Positions 15,983-25,645 of a stretch of 64,000 nucleotides of DNA are shown here, in pieces. The stretch is from Lachnospiraceae bacterium. GTDB taxonomy: Bacteria; Bacillota; Clostridia; Lachnospirales; Lachnospiraceae. A program made the position numbers and the translations under genes. Positions within the stretch are counted from its first letter, which is position 1. Every line of letters begins with the position of its first letter. The notes beneath the pieces are model-generated. The model had not been told where the DNA came from, did no database searches, and was given only the letters and a program-made list of their open reading frames with translations. The DNA lies in contig JAIKYA010000006.1 of assembly GCA_024683645.1 (NCBI GenBank), forward strand, positions 1 through 64,000. The letters run 5' to 3'.

Positions 15983-18158
15983 AAAAGAAGAATGTGCCGG
16001 AAGAAAACAGATCAGGGGAAAGAAAAAAATTTATTATATATCTGCCGAATTTCTTATAGGAAAACTCCTCTCCAATAATCTTATAAATCTTGGTATATAT
16101 GATACATTAAAAGAAGATCTGGCATCAGAAGGAAAAGACATAGCAAAGATAGAAGAAAGAGAAAACGAGCCTTCGCTCGGTAACGGAGGTCTCGGAAGAC
16201 TTGCGGCATGTTTCATTGATTCGATCGCAACACTCGGACTGCCCGGTGCAGGCATAGGACTTAATTACCACTTCGGGCTTTTCAGACAGGTATTCAGAAG
16301 AAGGATGCAGAATGCCGAAAAAGACAGCTGGATAGACAGTAACTGCTGGCTTAACAAAACGGATACGGCTTTTGATGTGTATTTCGGAAAAAAGAAAGTA
16401 GTATCACGTCTCTATGATATAGATGTATGCGGATATGAGAACGGTATAAACAAGCTTCATCTTTTTGATCTTGAAGGTATAGATGAGAAGCTTGTGAAAG
16501 ACGGCATCGATTTTGATAAGAAAAAGATCACAAAGAATCTTACGCTTTTCCTTTATCCCGATGACTCGGATGAAGACGGAAGGATACTGAGGGTTTACCA
16601 GCAGTATTTCATGGTGTCTTCAGGTGCACAGCTCATCATAAAGGAGATGAAAGAAAACGGATACGATCTGCATAAGCTGAACAGACATGCGGTGATACAG
16701 ATCAATGATACGCATCCTTCCATGGTCATCCCGGAACTGATACGTATACTCACACAGCAGGAAGGCTTTACTATGGATGAAGCGATCGATGTGGTGACAA
16801 AGACCTGTGCATATACAAATCATACCATACTTGCGGAAGCACTTGAGAAGTGGCCGATGAAGTATCTTAAGAAAGCCGTTCCGCAGCTGATACCTATAAT
16901 AGAAGAACTGAATTTCCGTGTGATCAAAAAGTTCCCGGATAAAAAAGAAGTATGGATCATAGATGATGATAACAGAGTTCACATGGCACATATGGACATA
17001 CATTACGGCATGAGTGTTAACGGTGTTGCGGCACTGCATACAGAGATACTTAAGAATACGGAGCTGAATGCGTTTTACCGTATCTATCCGAAGAAGTTTA
17101 ACAATAAGACCAACGGCATCACATTCAGAAGATGGCTGCTCTCCTGTAATCCCGAACTTGCGGGACTTATAGATGAAGCTATTGGAAGCGGGTTTAAAAA
17201 GGATGCGTTCGAACTGAAGAAACTCGAACTCTTTGCAAACGACAAGAAGTTTCTTAAGGAAGTAGAAGATATCAAACGCAAAAAGAAACTGCAGCTGTGT
17301 GAATACATTAAGAAAAAAGAAAAGATAAGCATCGATCCGGATTCGATCTTTGATATTCAGATAAAACGTATGCATGAGTATAAGAGACAGCAGATGAACG
17401 CGCTCTACATCATTCATAAATATCTTGAGATACGTTCGGGAAAACTTCCGAAGAGACCGGTCACTTTTATCTTTGGTGCAAAGGCTGCTCCCGCCTACAG
17501 GATCGCGCAGGACATCATCCATCTGCTGCTGGTTCTTGCGGATATCATCAATAAAGATCCGAAGGTAAATAAATATATCAAACTTGTATTCGTTGAAAAC
17601 TATAATGTATCCTATGCGGAAAAACTGATACCGGCCTGTGATATCTCGGAACAGATATCGCTTGCGTCACAGGAAGCTTCGGGAACGGGCAACATGAAGT
17701 TCATGCTGAACGGTGCGGTTACACTGGGTACAGACGACGGAGCAAATGTAGAGATACATGAATTGGTCGGAGACGATAACATATTTATCTTCGGAAAGAA
17801 ATCCGATGAAGTGTTAAAGCTTCGTGAAAACTATAATGAAAAGTATGATGCAAGGAAGATCTACGAGTCTGATCCTGTTATAAAGGAAGCGGTCGACTTC
17901 ATCATCTCAAAGGAAGCGCTCGCAAAGGGTAATAAGACGGCGCTTATGAGACTTTACAACGAGATAGTCGGAAAAGACTGGTTTATGGGCTTGCTTGATC
18001 TCAAAGCATATATTAAAATGAAAGATAAGGCTTTTGCTGTATATGAGAACAGGGCAAAATGGAGAAGGATGATGCTGATCAATATAGCCAACGCGGGTTT
18101 CTTCTCCTCCGACAGGACAATAGCCGAGTATAATAAGGATATCTGGAAATTAAAGTGA
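15975..18158 (+). CDS. glgP: Glycogen/alpha-glucan phosphorylase, start codon unclear
   Basis: A large GT35 phosphorylase that releases glucose-1-phosphate from alpha-1,4-glucan with pyridoxal phosphate. Visible are [14 protein letters not shown], the glycine-rich [39 protein letters not shown] and the PLP-lysine motif [12 protein letters not shown] near residue 570. The 15975 start is only the first TTG in frame and has no ribosome binding site. Conserved-looking coding ([20 protein letters not shown]) extends upstream to at least 15879 without any ATG, GTG or TTG, so the true N-terminus is probably made by recoding from the histone-like gene, by an unusual start, or has been lost to an indel. 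Its stop overlaps the GTG at 18155. Confidence 0.85.
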   Translation: MFVKEECAGRKQIRGKKKIYYISAEFLIGKLLSNNLINLGIYDTLKEDLASEGKDIAKIEERENEPSLGNGGLGRLAACFIDSIATLGLPGAGIGLNYHFGLFRQVFRRRMQNAEKDSWIDSNCWLNKTDTAFDVYFGKKKVVSRLYDIDVCGYENGINKLHLFDLEGIDEKLVKDGIDFDKKKITKNLTLFLYPDDSDEDGRILRVYQQYFMVSSGAQLIIKEMKENGYDLHKLNRHAVIQINDTHPSMVIPELIRILTQQEGFTMDEAIDVVTKTCAYTNHTILAEALEKWPMKYLKKAVPQLIPIIEELNFRVIKKFPDKKEVWIIDDDNRVHMAHMDIHYGMSVNGVAALHTEILKNTELNAFYRIYPKKFNNKTNGITFRRWLLSCNPELAGLIDEAIGSGFKKDAFELKKLELFANDKKFLKEVEDIKRKKKLQLCEYIKKKEKISIDPDSIFDIQIKRMHEYKRQQMNALYIIHKYLEIRSGKLPKRPVTFIFGAKAAPAYRIAQDIIHLLLVLADIINKDPKVNKYIKLVFVENYNVSYAEKLIPACDISEQISLASQEASGTGNMKFMLNGAVTLGTDDGANVEIHELVGDDNIFIFGKKSDEVLKLRENYNEKYDARKIYESDPVIKEAVDFIISKEALAKGNKTALMRLYNEIVGKDWFMGLLDLKAYIKMKDKAFAVYENRAKWRRMMLINIANAGFFSSDRTIAEYNKDIWKLK

Positions 18159-18166
18159 GGAATGAA

Positions 18167-19648
18167 ATGAGAAGCAGCGGGATACTTTTGCCGGTGGCAT
18201 CACTGCCTTCAGAATACGGCATAGGCGCTTTTTCAAAAGAAGCATATGAATTCATAGATCTGCTTGAAGCCGCAGGCCAGAAGATATGGCAGGTGCTGCC
18301 TCTGGGGCCTACAGGCTACGGTGATTCACCATACCAGTCTTTTTCGACTTTTGCAGGCAACCCGTATTTTATCGATCTTGAGGAACTGATAGATCGCAGC
18401 TGGCTTACAAAGAAAGAATGTGACCGCGTGGATTTCGGCAGTGACACCTCCAGGGTGGATTATGAGAAGATATACCTGGGGAGGTTCAGGCTTCTGAAAA
18501 AAGCATACAGAAGGAGCGGCATAGAAAACAACAGGGCTTACCAAAACTTTGTTAAACAGAATGCATTCTGGCTTAATGACTATACTCTCTTTATGGCGAT
18601 AAAGGATGCAAATAAGGGAAAGAGTTTTGAAAAATGGCCGGAAGATTTAAGAAAACATAAAAAGGCTGCCCTCGACGGGATAAGGAAAGATGCAAAGATA
18701 GCGGAGAGTGTGGGATGTTATGCTTTCATGCAGTATCTTTTCTTTGAACAGTGGTATAAGCTCAAGGCCTATGCAAATAAATGCGGAGTGAAGATCATCG
18801 GCGACATCCCCATCTACGTTGCATATGACAGCGCGGATTACTGGGCCGATCCCAAGCTTTTTCAGACCGATAAAAACGGAACACCCACAGGTGTTGCGGG
18901 CTGCCCTCCCGATTATTTCTCAGCTACGGGACAGCTCTGGGGCAATCCTCTGTATGACTGGCCATATCATAAGAAGACAGGCTACGCTTGGTGGATGAAG
19001 CGGCTCGGTCACTGCTTTAAACTGTATGATGCAGTACGTATCGATCACTTCAGAGGCTTTGACGAATATTACAGCATACCATACGGAGCCGAAAATGCGA
19101 TCGGCGGTCATTGGGAGAAAGGACCCGGCTACGAGCTTTTTGATACCATGAAAAAGACTCTGGGTAAAAGGGATATCATTGCCGAGGATCTCGGATATCT
19201 GACAGAGAGCGTGATAAAGCTTGTGAAGAAGACAGGGTATCCGGGAATGAAAGTCCTTGAGTTTGCTTTCGACAGTAATGAAGACAATGATTATCTGCCG
19301 CACAACTTCGAGAAGAACTGTGTGGTCTATACAGGAACGCATGATAATGATACAGCGAGAGGCTGGTATGAAAGCCTTAGCAGTAAGGATAAGAAATACA
19401 CTAGAGAGTATTTAAACGTTAAAAGTGCGAAAGATATCGAAAAGGCACTTATACGTCTGGCTCTTGCCAGTACCGCCGATACAGCGATCATCCCCATGCA
19501 GGATTATCTCGGACTTGGCAGCGAGGGACGGATCAACACACCGTCCACTCTTGGCGGCAACTGGAGTTGGCGCATGAAAAAGAGCGAGCTTGATATTAAG
19601 ATAGCACATGAGATAAGGCACCTGACGGAACTCTACGGCAGGAGGTAG
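18167..19648 (+). CDS. malQ: 4-alpha-glucanotransferase
   Basis: A 493-residue GH77 amylomaltase that moves maltodextrin segments between glucans. It opens MRSSGILLPVASLPSEYGIG, contains the family block GDSPYQSFSTFAGNPY, the nucleophile aspartate in VRIDHFRGF, the acid/base glutamate in IIAEDLGYL and the third carboxylate in YTGTHDNDT. I start it at ATG 18167, with GAGG six bases upstream; GTG 18155, overlapping the phosphorylase stop, would add four residues. With the phosphorylase it forms a glycogen/maltodextrin degradation pair. Confidence 0.93.
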   Translation: MRSSGILLPVASLPSEYGIGAFSKEAYEFIDLLEAAGQKIWQVLPLGPTGYGDSPYQSFSTFAGNPYFIDLEELIDRSWLTKKECDRVDFGSDTSRVDYEKIYLGRFRLLKKAYRRSGIENNRAYQNFVKQNAFWLNDYTLFMAIKDANKGKSFEKWPEDLRKHKKAALDGIRKDAKIAESVGCYAFMQYLFFEQWYKLKAYANKCGVKIIGDIPIYVAYDSADYWADPKLFQTDKNGTPTGVAGCPPDYFSATGQLWGNPLYDWPYHKKTGYAWWMKRLGHCFKLYDAVRIDHFRGFDEYYSIPYGAENAIGGHWEKGPGYELFDTMKKTLGKRDIIAEDLGYLTESVIKLVKKTGYPGMKVLEFAFDSNEDNDYLPHNFEKNCVVYTGTHDNDTARGWYESLSSKDKKYTREYLNVKSAKDIEKALIRLALASTADTAIIPMQDYLGLGSEGRINTPSTLGGNWSWRMKKSELDIKIAHEIRHLTELYGRR

Positions 19649-19727
19649 AATAACCGTTGTATCCCGGGGGAGCCGGGGTGCGATCGGTCAGTCGGGTGAT
19701 CCGCGGAAAAGCGAAAGACGGAGATGT

Positions 19728-20183
19728 CTACAGGCTTTTGGAGCGGCTCATATAGCTGTTGGAATAGCGGCGGTCTTCTGTGACGTCGGCGCCGAACCAG
19801 TCGGGAGCGGTGAAAGCGTTTGCGGCCTCGACTGAGTCGAATTCTACTTCGGCGATGACAGTGCCTTCGAATTTACCTTCGAAGATATCAAGTTCGATGG
19901 TGAGGGCAGTTCCTTCTATAGGAATAAGGTAGCGCTTCTTGCTGATGATATTGCCGTCGGCTTTGGGAAGAAGGTGTTCATAGGCTTCTTTGTTAAGAGG
20001 GAGATTGTACTCCTCCCTGGCAAGGAAGCCTTTTCCTTTGTAGGTCATATAGTACTCCTCGTCCTCACGGCGTACGCGCACGACCGGATCGGTGCACAGA
20101 TAGGCCTGTTCGATCATATGGAAGCTGTATCTTTCGAGATCGGCAGGAAGTGAGCTGACAAGGAATTTTCTTTCTATTTCCAT
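19728..20183 (-). CDS. CYTH-domain protein (triphosphate tunnel metalloenzyme)
   Basis: A 151-residue protein beginning MEIERKFLV, the CYTH signature. It then has the basic strand VRVRRE, YYMTYKGKG, the acidic strand ELDIFEG and VIAEVEFDS, which line the tunnel and bind metal and triphosphate. Small bacterial members usually hydrolyse inorganic triphosphate; adenylate cyclase and thiamine-triphosphatase activities also occur in the superfamily. It is monocistronic, convergent with malQ and divergent from the sigma factor gene. It is distantly related in fold to the VTC domain at 9865. Confidence 0.9.
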   Translation of the reverse strand: MEIERKFLVSSLPADLERYSFHMIEQAYLCTDPVVRVRREDEEYYMTYKGKGFLAREEYNLPLNKEAYEHLLPKADGNIISKKRYLIPIEGTALTIELDIFEGKFEGTVIAEVEFDSVEAANAFTAPDWFGADVTEDRRYSNSYMSRSKSL

Positions 20184-20202
20184 GATAGGTTCTCCATTAT
20201 TT

Positions 20203-20229
20203 AAGATTCTGAACGAAGAATCTTTTTTT
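20203..20229 (+). terminator. Terminator-like hairpin between the divergent CYTH and sigma genes
   Basis: AAGATTC (20203-20209) pairs with GAATCTT (20218-20224), with T-rich sequence to 20229. On the plus strand it would stop transcripts running in from malQ, antisense to the CYTH gene. Confidence 0.5.
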
Positions 20230-20239
20230 CAAAAAGTTC

Positions 20240-20268
20240 TTTACAGTATTAAAAGGAAACATCATAAT
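20240..20268 (+). promoter_or_regulatory. Possible promoter of the sigma factor operon
   Basis: TTTACA (20240-20245) and CATAAT (20263-20268) are 17 bases apart, 58 bases before the ATG. A self-recognised ECF promoter could not be distinguished by eye. Confidence 0.4.
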
Positions 20269-20325
20269 TATACCATAAAACCGGTGAAGCCGGTGCGTAT
20301 AAAAAACAGGAAGGAAAACAGCATA

Positions 20326-20883
20326 ATGACTGACGAACGATTCGGACAGTGCATGGCTGCAATGGTCGGAGGAGACCGCAGCGGACTTAAGGAGATATAC
20401 GAAGAGTATATGCCCTATGTGTACAGGGTGGTCTACGGTGTGGTTGGTAAGCGTGAAGATGCCGAGGATATCAGTACCGATGTTTTTCTGAAGCTTTGGG
20501 ACAATGCCGCCTCCTTCAGGCAGGGCAGTCCGCACAAGGCTTATATTGCCACCGTTTCCAGAAACCTTGCGATAGATTTCATGAGGAAACATAACAGGAT
20601 AGTATTCGGGACCGAGGAAGAAACCGTCGAAGATATGGCCGGGGCGGGGAGCGATCCTCCGCCGGATACAGCGGATACGGTAGTCGGAAACATAAGTGTC
20701 GCCGAGGCACTTAACAGTCTGAATGAGGCGGAACGGATGGTAGTATCCATGAAGGTGCTTTCCGACATGACTTTTAAGGAGATAGCCGAACAGACGGGTA
20801 TCCCGATGGGAACCGTCACATGGCGGTACAGGGAAGCAATGAAGCGTTTGAGGAGGTACGGATTCGATGAGGGATCTGAATAA
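20326..20883 (+). CDS. ECF-type RNA polymerase sigma factor
   Basis: A 185-residue sigma-70-family factor with only regions 2 and 4. Region 2 spans about residues 22-90 (YEEYMPYVYRVVYGVVGKREDAEDISTDVFLKLW, then FMRKHNR). Region 4 spans about 125-180 (LNSLNEAERMVVSMKVLSDMTFKEIAEQTGIPMGTVTWRYREAMKRLRR). ATG at 20326 follows GGAAGGAAAAC; upstream frame extensions are unlike the family. The 3' end overlaps the next gene, a membrane protein, by 17 bases, the usual sigma/anti-sigma layout. Confidence 0.93.
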   Translation: MTDERFGQCMAAMVGGDRSGLKEIYEEYMPYVYRVVYGVVGKREDAEDISTDVFLKLWDNAASFRQGSPHKAYIATVSRNLAIDFMRKHNRIVFGTEEETVEDMAGAGSDPPPDTADTVVGNISVAEALNSLNEAERMVVSMKVLSDMTFKEIAEQTGIPMGTVTWRYREAMKRLRRYGFDEGSE

Positions 20884-21646
20884 AGAATATAATGATATGG
20901 TCCTGAAAGAAACCCCGGATATATGGTCGAGGATAGAAGCGGGACTTGACGAGCGGCAGAAAGCGGCCGTACCTGAGGCGGCAGCAGCAGCGGCGCAGAA
21001 TATTGCGGTACAGCAGACGGCTGTATCACCAAAAAGAAAGATAATACCCTTTAAGCGTATCATGGCCTATGCGGGCGGCGTGGCAGCGGCGGTGATCTGT
21101 ATCTGTCTGGTACTGCCGGCCATAAGCGGAAGTAAAGATTCCGGAACAACAGCGGCCCTTGTGTCTAACCACGTAAGGCAGGAGGCACCGGCTGAAGCTG
21201 CAACGGCAGCAGCTTCCGAAACTATGGCTGATGAAGCAGCAGATATGAAAGACCATGCTGCAAACAAAGACAGGGCAAAGGGCGCTATGAATTTCGCATC
21301 GGAGATCAAAGAATTTGCTGACGGCGGAGAGCTTGCTATGGAAACTGCAGAGGAACCGGCTGCAATGGCAGAAGAAAGCGAGGACGCCGGAATACCGGAG
21401 ACGGATGCACCTGCGGGCGGACTGCTGTTTCGGATCACCATGGTACCGGGTGCAGAATTCGGATCAATAAACTATATTATAGAAGAATTCTCACTCAGCA
21501 TCTGTGACGAAAAGGATGATACCTTGTTCTTCATCATTCCGGAAGGAATAGATACGGAGGAACTGAAGACGATAGCTGCAAATGATGAAAATATCGCCGA
21601 GAGCGAGATAATTACAACTGAGGATTATTCAAATTTCACACGATAA
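20867..21646 (+). CDS. Probable membrane-anchored anti-sigma factor
   Basis: A 259-residue single-pass membrane protein. The N-terminal 60 residues are cytoplasmic (NKEYNDMVLKETPDIWSRIE, the usual start of anti-sigma proteins of this type), followed by an Ala-rich linker, a helix at about residues 65-85, a long Ala/Glu/Met-rich outer region (about 90-180, AAEAA-type low complexity) and a small folded C-terminal domain. It overlaps the sigma gene, so co-regulation and binding are likely. There is no canonical zinc anti-sigma HxxxCxxC motif. Signal unknown. Confidence 0.75.
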   Translation: MRDLNKEYNDMVLKETPDIWSRIEAGLDERQKAAVPEAAAAAAQNIAVQQTAVSPKRKIIPFKRIMAYAGGVAAAVICICLVLPAISGSKDSGTTAALVSNHVRQEAPAEAATAAASETMADEAADMKDHAANKDRAKGAMNFASEIKEFADGGELAMETAEEPAAMAEESEDAGIPETDAPAGGLLFRITMVPGAEFGSINYIIEEFSLSICDEKDDTLFFIIPEGIDTEELKTIAANDENIAESEIITTEDYSNFTR

Positions 21647-21688
21647 ACAATATCCTTGATATAGCGATGTATCAGGGAGGCTGCATAA

Positions 21689-22033
21689 ATGTTCACGGAT
21701 AAAGAGCAACTGGCGTTAGGCAAAAGGATAAGAAAAATAAGAAAAGAAAGTGACGAATCGCAGCTTGAGTTTGCTGAGAAGGTAAGCATATCATCGAATT
21801 TTCTCTCGGAGATAGAAAACGGGAAAAAAGGTCTATCCTGCGAAAATCTGTATAATATCTGCGAGAGTGCAAAGATCAGCGCGGATTACCTTCTTTTCGG
21901 TGATAAAGACCGGAATGATTTCAGTAATACGGTCGTAAGCGTGGCCCCGAAACTGGAAGTCAGGGAACTTGAGGTGCTGACGGAATACCTGAATTCAGTA
22001 CTTAAAATGAAAAAAACGAAGATCAGGGTGTAA
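21689..22033 (+). CDS. XRE-family helix-turn-helix regulator
   Basis: A 114-residue protein with a Cro/CI-type DNA-binding domain in residues 10-70 (ESQLEFAEKVSISSNFLSEIENGKKG) and a short helical C-terminus that may mediate dimerisation. ATG at 21689 follows AGGGAGGCTGC. It sits between the anti-sigma gene and a surface protein gene, which has its own promoter, so targets cannot be assigned. Confidence 0.88.
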   Translation: MFTDKEQLALGKRIRKIRKESDESQLEFAEKVSISSNFLSEIENGKKGLSCENLYNICESAKISADYLLFGDKDRNDFSNTVVSVAPKLEVRELEVLTEYLNSVLKMKKTKIRV

Positions 22034-22035
22034 AC

Positions 22036-22064
22036 TTGTTTATATTCTGAATTAGAGATATAAT
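22036..22064 (+). promoter_or_regulatory. Promoter of the large surface protein gene
   Basis: TTGTTT (22036-22041) and a consensus TATAAT (22059-22064) are 17 bases apart, with a GGAGG site and ATG at 22100 downstream. Confidence 0.7.
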
Positions 22065-22099
22065 ACTTCTACCGATTTAAGATTATTACGGAGGTTTTT

Positions 22100-25000
22100 A
22101 TGAGATCCGTTTGCAGAAGATATATCTCTTTTTTATTGCTGCTGATATTGTTGATTGCGGATATCGGCGGAAACAATGTAATAAAACTCAGAGCGGAAGA
22201 GGCGGGCAGTGTTCCCGGCACTTCATCAAATTCTGTTTCGGAGGATACGGTTTCGGAAGACAGTATTTCGGACAATACCACTTCCGAAAACGTGGCAGAT
22301 CTGAACATCTATCACAGGACCCAGGCTGAGATAAGCGACTTCATAAAAAGCCACCCCGCAGCGTATATCAAGGCGGCTGATGCTTATGATACAAAGCCTT
22401 CCCTGACAAGTCCTTATGCAAGCGGGACCTTAAAGAAAAAGGCTGAAGAAGCTGCATACAATGCGATCAACCAGGCGCGTTTTGCGGCGGGCCTTGATGC
22501 CGATGTGACCAAAAATCTTACATATACTTCAAAGGCCCAGGCTGGAGCGCTTGTCAATGCAGTGAATAAGAGTCTCAAGAGACCGCCGGCCAGACCTGAC
22601 GGAATGGGTGATGAGATGTATAAGCTCGCTCAGGACGGGGTAAATGCGTCGCTCCTTGCGGGAGACTGCGATTCTCTGGCCAGAGCTATCCTGGAGGTTT
22701 GGATACCGGACAAGAAGAACGAGAGCAGTCTGGGACTCAGGAGATGGGCTCTGAATCCGGAAATGCTGGCGACAGGATTCGGACAGGTTGAAAAATATGA
22801 AGCCATGTATATATTCGACAGAGGCAGAAAGACAGGAACCAGGACAGTGGCCTGGCCCGCCGAGAATATGCCTCTTGACTGGATGAACGATAACATGTGC
22901 TGGAGCGTAAACTTCGGATGGAAACTGGACGAGAGCAGGATCGAAGTCGAGCTGATGAGAGAGAAGGATAAAAAGACCTGGACCTTCTCCAAGAAGAAAG
23001 CTGACGGTGTATTTCATGTAAATAACGGCAATTACGGTCAGCAGGGCTGTGTTATCTTTAAGCCAAGCGGTTTTAAGAAGGAAGCCGGTGACCGCTACAG
23101 AGTGCGTGTGAGCGGAGCATCGGAGCTGACACTTGAATATAATGTTGAGTTTTTTATTCCCGGTCTGGAGGTGAAGCTTTCCAATACAAATGTGCTGATG
23201 CCGCCCGGGGCCGAGTATCAGCTGAAGGCAACGATCACTCCGTCTTCCGCTCCTCAGACCGTGGTCTGGAGTGTGGAAAAGGGCGATGCGGTAAGCGTTG
23301 ATGCCAAAGGAAACATAAAAGCCGAGAAGCTCGGTACGGCTGTTGTCAGAGCAACATCAACGGCCAGCACTGGCATGTATGCCGAGTGCAGCGTGACGGT
23401 AGAGGAGGAGAATCTCACACCGCCGTATATCTATTCGCCGGCAGGGCTCAATCCGGAGCCGGGTGATGTGATAGTGATAAGTGCGGCACTTCCCGAAGAA
23501 GGGCTTAAGCTCATGTATGCCGTGGATGATGATGAGTATCGTGAATACTATAAGCCCATAACGGTCGAAGAGAGCATGGTTGGGAAGGACATATGCGTAA
23601 AAGCTTTTATTTCCGCAAATCAGGCAGCTAAGCATAAGAGCAGTAAAATATCTGCGCAGACATTTCACGTGATGGAGGCGGATGTGCGCGGGGATATAAC
23701 GGACGAGGACTGGGCGAGCATAAGCATAAACGGCGTCCCCGACGGGATATGGGTAAGAGGACTTCAGCCTTCATATGAGTATACGGGAAAGAAGATAAAG
23801 CCGGCCGATCTCAGGGTATATTACAGGAATATACTGCTCGGAAAAGCGGACCGCAGCATAAAGTATATTAACAACAGGGATGCGGGCACTGCTACGGTAA
23901 AGATATCGCTTAAGGGCAACTTTAAGAATGATGCCGCAAGGCCGCTGACTTACAGTTTTAAAATCGAGCCCATAGATATCGGCGGGGATGATTTTTCTGC
24001 AGAGGATATCTGTCTTTCGGTTCTTAAGGACAGGGACGGGATGCCGAAGCTTCAGAAAGTAAGCCTGAAGATACTTCGCAACGGTAAGAATTTCCCGCTG
24101 AAGAATGTCGATGTTTTATGCTATCCGATTGATGATACCGAAAGAAAGCGTCCTGTAAGGTCTGTCATGAACGAAGGCGATTATACCGTTGTGATCAGAG
24201 GAAAGAAGAATTATACCGGAGAGCGCGTGATAAAGCTGCATGTGGACAGCCGTATATGTTTAAACGGCATGAAGGCAACGGGATATGCACGGAAGCTGAA
24301 GCTTGATCCGTCAAAGAAGGGGCAGGAACCGGATCTCTCAAAGCTTAAACTGAAGCGCAAAGATGCAAAGCTTACATATGATGATCTCTCCCGTTTTGAT
24401 GTAAGCGTGTCCGACAACGAATGCACGGGGAAGGCTTATGTGCTGATAAGTGCAAGACCCGGAGATAAGGAATACGCAGGAAGCCTTAAACTGCCCTTTA
24501 CGATCACGGGTTACTCGGTGAAGGCTTCAACGGTCTCTTTCCCCAAAGAGAATTATTACCGCGGTTCGGAAACAGTCTTTTCGGAGACGGAATTAAGCGT
24601 TGTCAGCAGGCTGACGGGCAGAAGACTGGAAGCCGGAAAGGATATGACCGTAAGCTATGAGAAGAATACCGATGCCGGTACGGCCAGGCTTATCATCAGC
24701 GGAAAGGGCATGTATTCGGGGACGCTTAAGAAAAGCTTTAAGATAAAACGCTGCAACATAGATGAGTTCAGGGACCGTATCAAGGCAGATATCCCTGACA
24801 GCCTGCGTTTTTCAAAGAACGGCAATGTGATGAAGAAGAGAAGCATCAGCTTAAATGATACGGTAACAGGTAAAAAGCTTGTCGAAGGAAAGGACTATAC
24901 GCTTAAGTATTATAACAATAAATCCGCTAACGGAAGCAAGACTCCCTATATAAAGATAAGCGGCAAGGGAAATTACAGCGGCGTGAGAAAAAAGTATTTC

Positions 25001-25645
25001 ACCATAACAGCTCCTGATATCAGGGAGACCTCAATGATAGCGGGCAATATAGTCTGGAAGGATAAGGCAGGAGTATATAAGAGTCCCTATGCGCTCTTTG
25101 ATGTGGACGGAGGGAAGCTTAAGTCCGGAAAAGATTATAACAAAGCGGTATATAAATATGCTTATTTTACCACGGTGCGCGACAGCCTGACCGGTGAGAA
25201 GAGGGCAAGGACAGCCGGAGAGACGATACAGCCCGGAGATATACTGCCGCTCGGAAGTGTGGTGCGTCTGGAAGTGAGCGGCAAGGGAAACTATGCCGGG
25301 AAGGATGCAGATGGAAAGGTACTGAAACAGAACTGCGAATATACCCTGGTGAAGGATGATATAAAAGGTTTTGACTTCAGAGTGGACAGCTATGAATATA
25401 CCGGCAGGGGTATAACACCGAGACCGGTTGAGTATGCGGGAAAGGAAAAAGGCATACATGCTTCGTATTTCCCTGCGGGTGTAAGGGAAGATGCGATAGG
25501 TAAATACCGCGTGCTTTATTACAGTGCGAATGTTAAAAAAGGTACCGCTCGCATCATCGTTACGGGGAACGGAAGCTACGGCGGCACCAGAACGATAAAG
25601 TTCAGGATAGGCAGACGATACGGAAGAGCTGCCGAGGGGGAATGA
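22100..25645 (+). CDS. Large secreted protein with CAP-like, Ig-like and repeated beta domains
   Basis: An 1181-residue exported protein. Residues 1-32 form a signal peptide (basic start, ISFLLLLILLIADIGG). An acidic Ser/Thr spacer with repeats SEDTVSEDSISDN follows. Residues 110-340 resemble a CAP/SCP-type domain (NAINQARFAAGLDAD, RRWALNPEMLATGFG). Residues 350-440 look like a BIG2 Ig-like domain (PPGAEYQLKATITP, TAVVRATST). After residue 540 there are several copies of a beta module ending in patterns such as RDAGTATVKISLKGNF, TDAGTARLIISGKGMY and SGKGNYSGV. No sortase or S-layer anchor is visible. Probably an adhesin or wall-associated protein. Confidence 0.8.
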   Translation: MRSVCRRYISFLLLLILLIADIGGNNVIKLRAEEAGSVPGTSSNSVSEDTVSEDSISDNTTSENVADLNIYHRTQAEISDFIKSHPAAYIKAADAYDTKPSLTSPYASGTLKKKAEEAAYNAINQARFAAGLDADVTKNLTYTSKAQAGALVNAVNKSLKRPPARPDGMGDEMYKLAQDGVNASLLAGDCDSLARAILEVWIPDKKNESSLGLRRWALNPEMLATGFGQVEKYEAMYIFDRGRKTGTRTVAWPAENMPLDWMNDNMCWSVNFGWKLDESRIEVELMREKDKKTWTFSKKKADGVFHVNNGNYGQQGCVIFKPSGFKKEAGDRYRVRVSGASELTLEYNVEFFIPGLEVKLSNTNVLMPPGAEYQLKATITPSSAPQTVVWSVEKGDAVSVDAKGNIKAEKLGTAVVRATSTASTGMYAECSVTVEEENLTPPYIYSPAGLNPEPGDVIVISAALPEEGLKLMYAVDDDEYREYYKPITVEESMVGKDICVKAFISANQAAKHKSSKISAQTFHVMEADVRGDITDEDWASISINGVPDGIWVRGLQPSYEYTGKKIKPADLRVYYRNILLGKADRSIKYINNRDAGTATVKISLKGNFKNDAARPLTYSFKIEPIDIGGDDFSAEDICLSVLKDRDGMPKLQKVSLKILRNGKNFPLKNVDVLCYPIDDTERKRPVRSVMNEGDYTVVIRGKKNYTGERVIKLHVDSRICLNGMKATGYARKLKLDPSKKGQEPDLSKLKLKRKDAKLTYDDLSRFDVSVSDNECTGKAYVLISARPGDKEYAGSLKLPFTITGYSVKASTVSFPKENYYRGSETVFSETELSVVSRLTGRRLEAGKDMTVSYEKNTDAGTARLIISGKGMYSGTLKKSFKIKRCNIDEFRDRIKADIPDSLRFSKNGNVMKKRSISLNDTVTGKKLVEGKDYTLKYYNNKSANGSKTPYIKISGKGNYSGVRKKYFTITAPDIRETSMIAGNIVWKDKAGVYKSPYALFDVDGGKLKSGKDYNKAVYKYAYFTTVRDSLTGEKRARTAGETIQPGDILPLGSVVRLEVSGKGNYAGKDADGKVLKQNCEYTLVKDDIKGFDFRVDSYEYTGRGITPRPVEYAGKEKGIHASYFPAGVREDAIGKYRVLYYSANVKKGTARIIVTGNGSYGGTRTIKFRIGRRYGRAAEGE

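Noticed and set aside
18155-18166. GTG start for malQ overlapping the phosphorylase stop
   Set aside because: The ATG at 18167 has a well-spaced GAGG and matches the family N-terminus; GTG stays possible.
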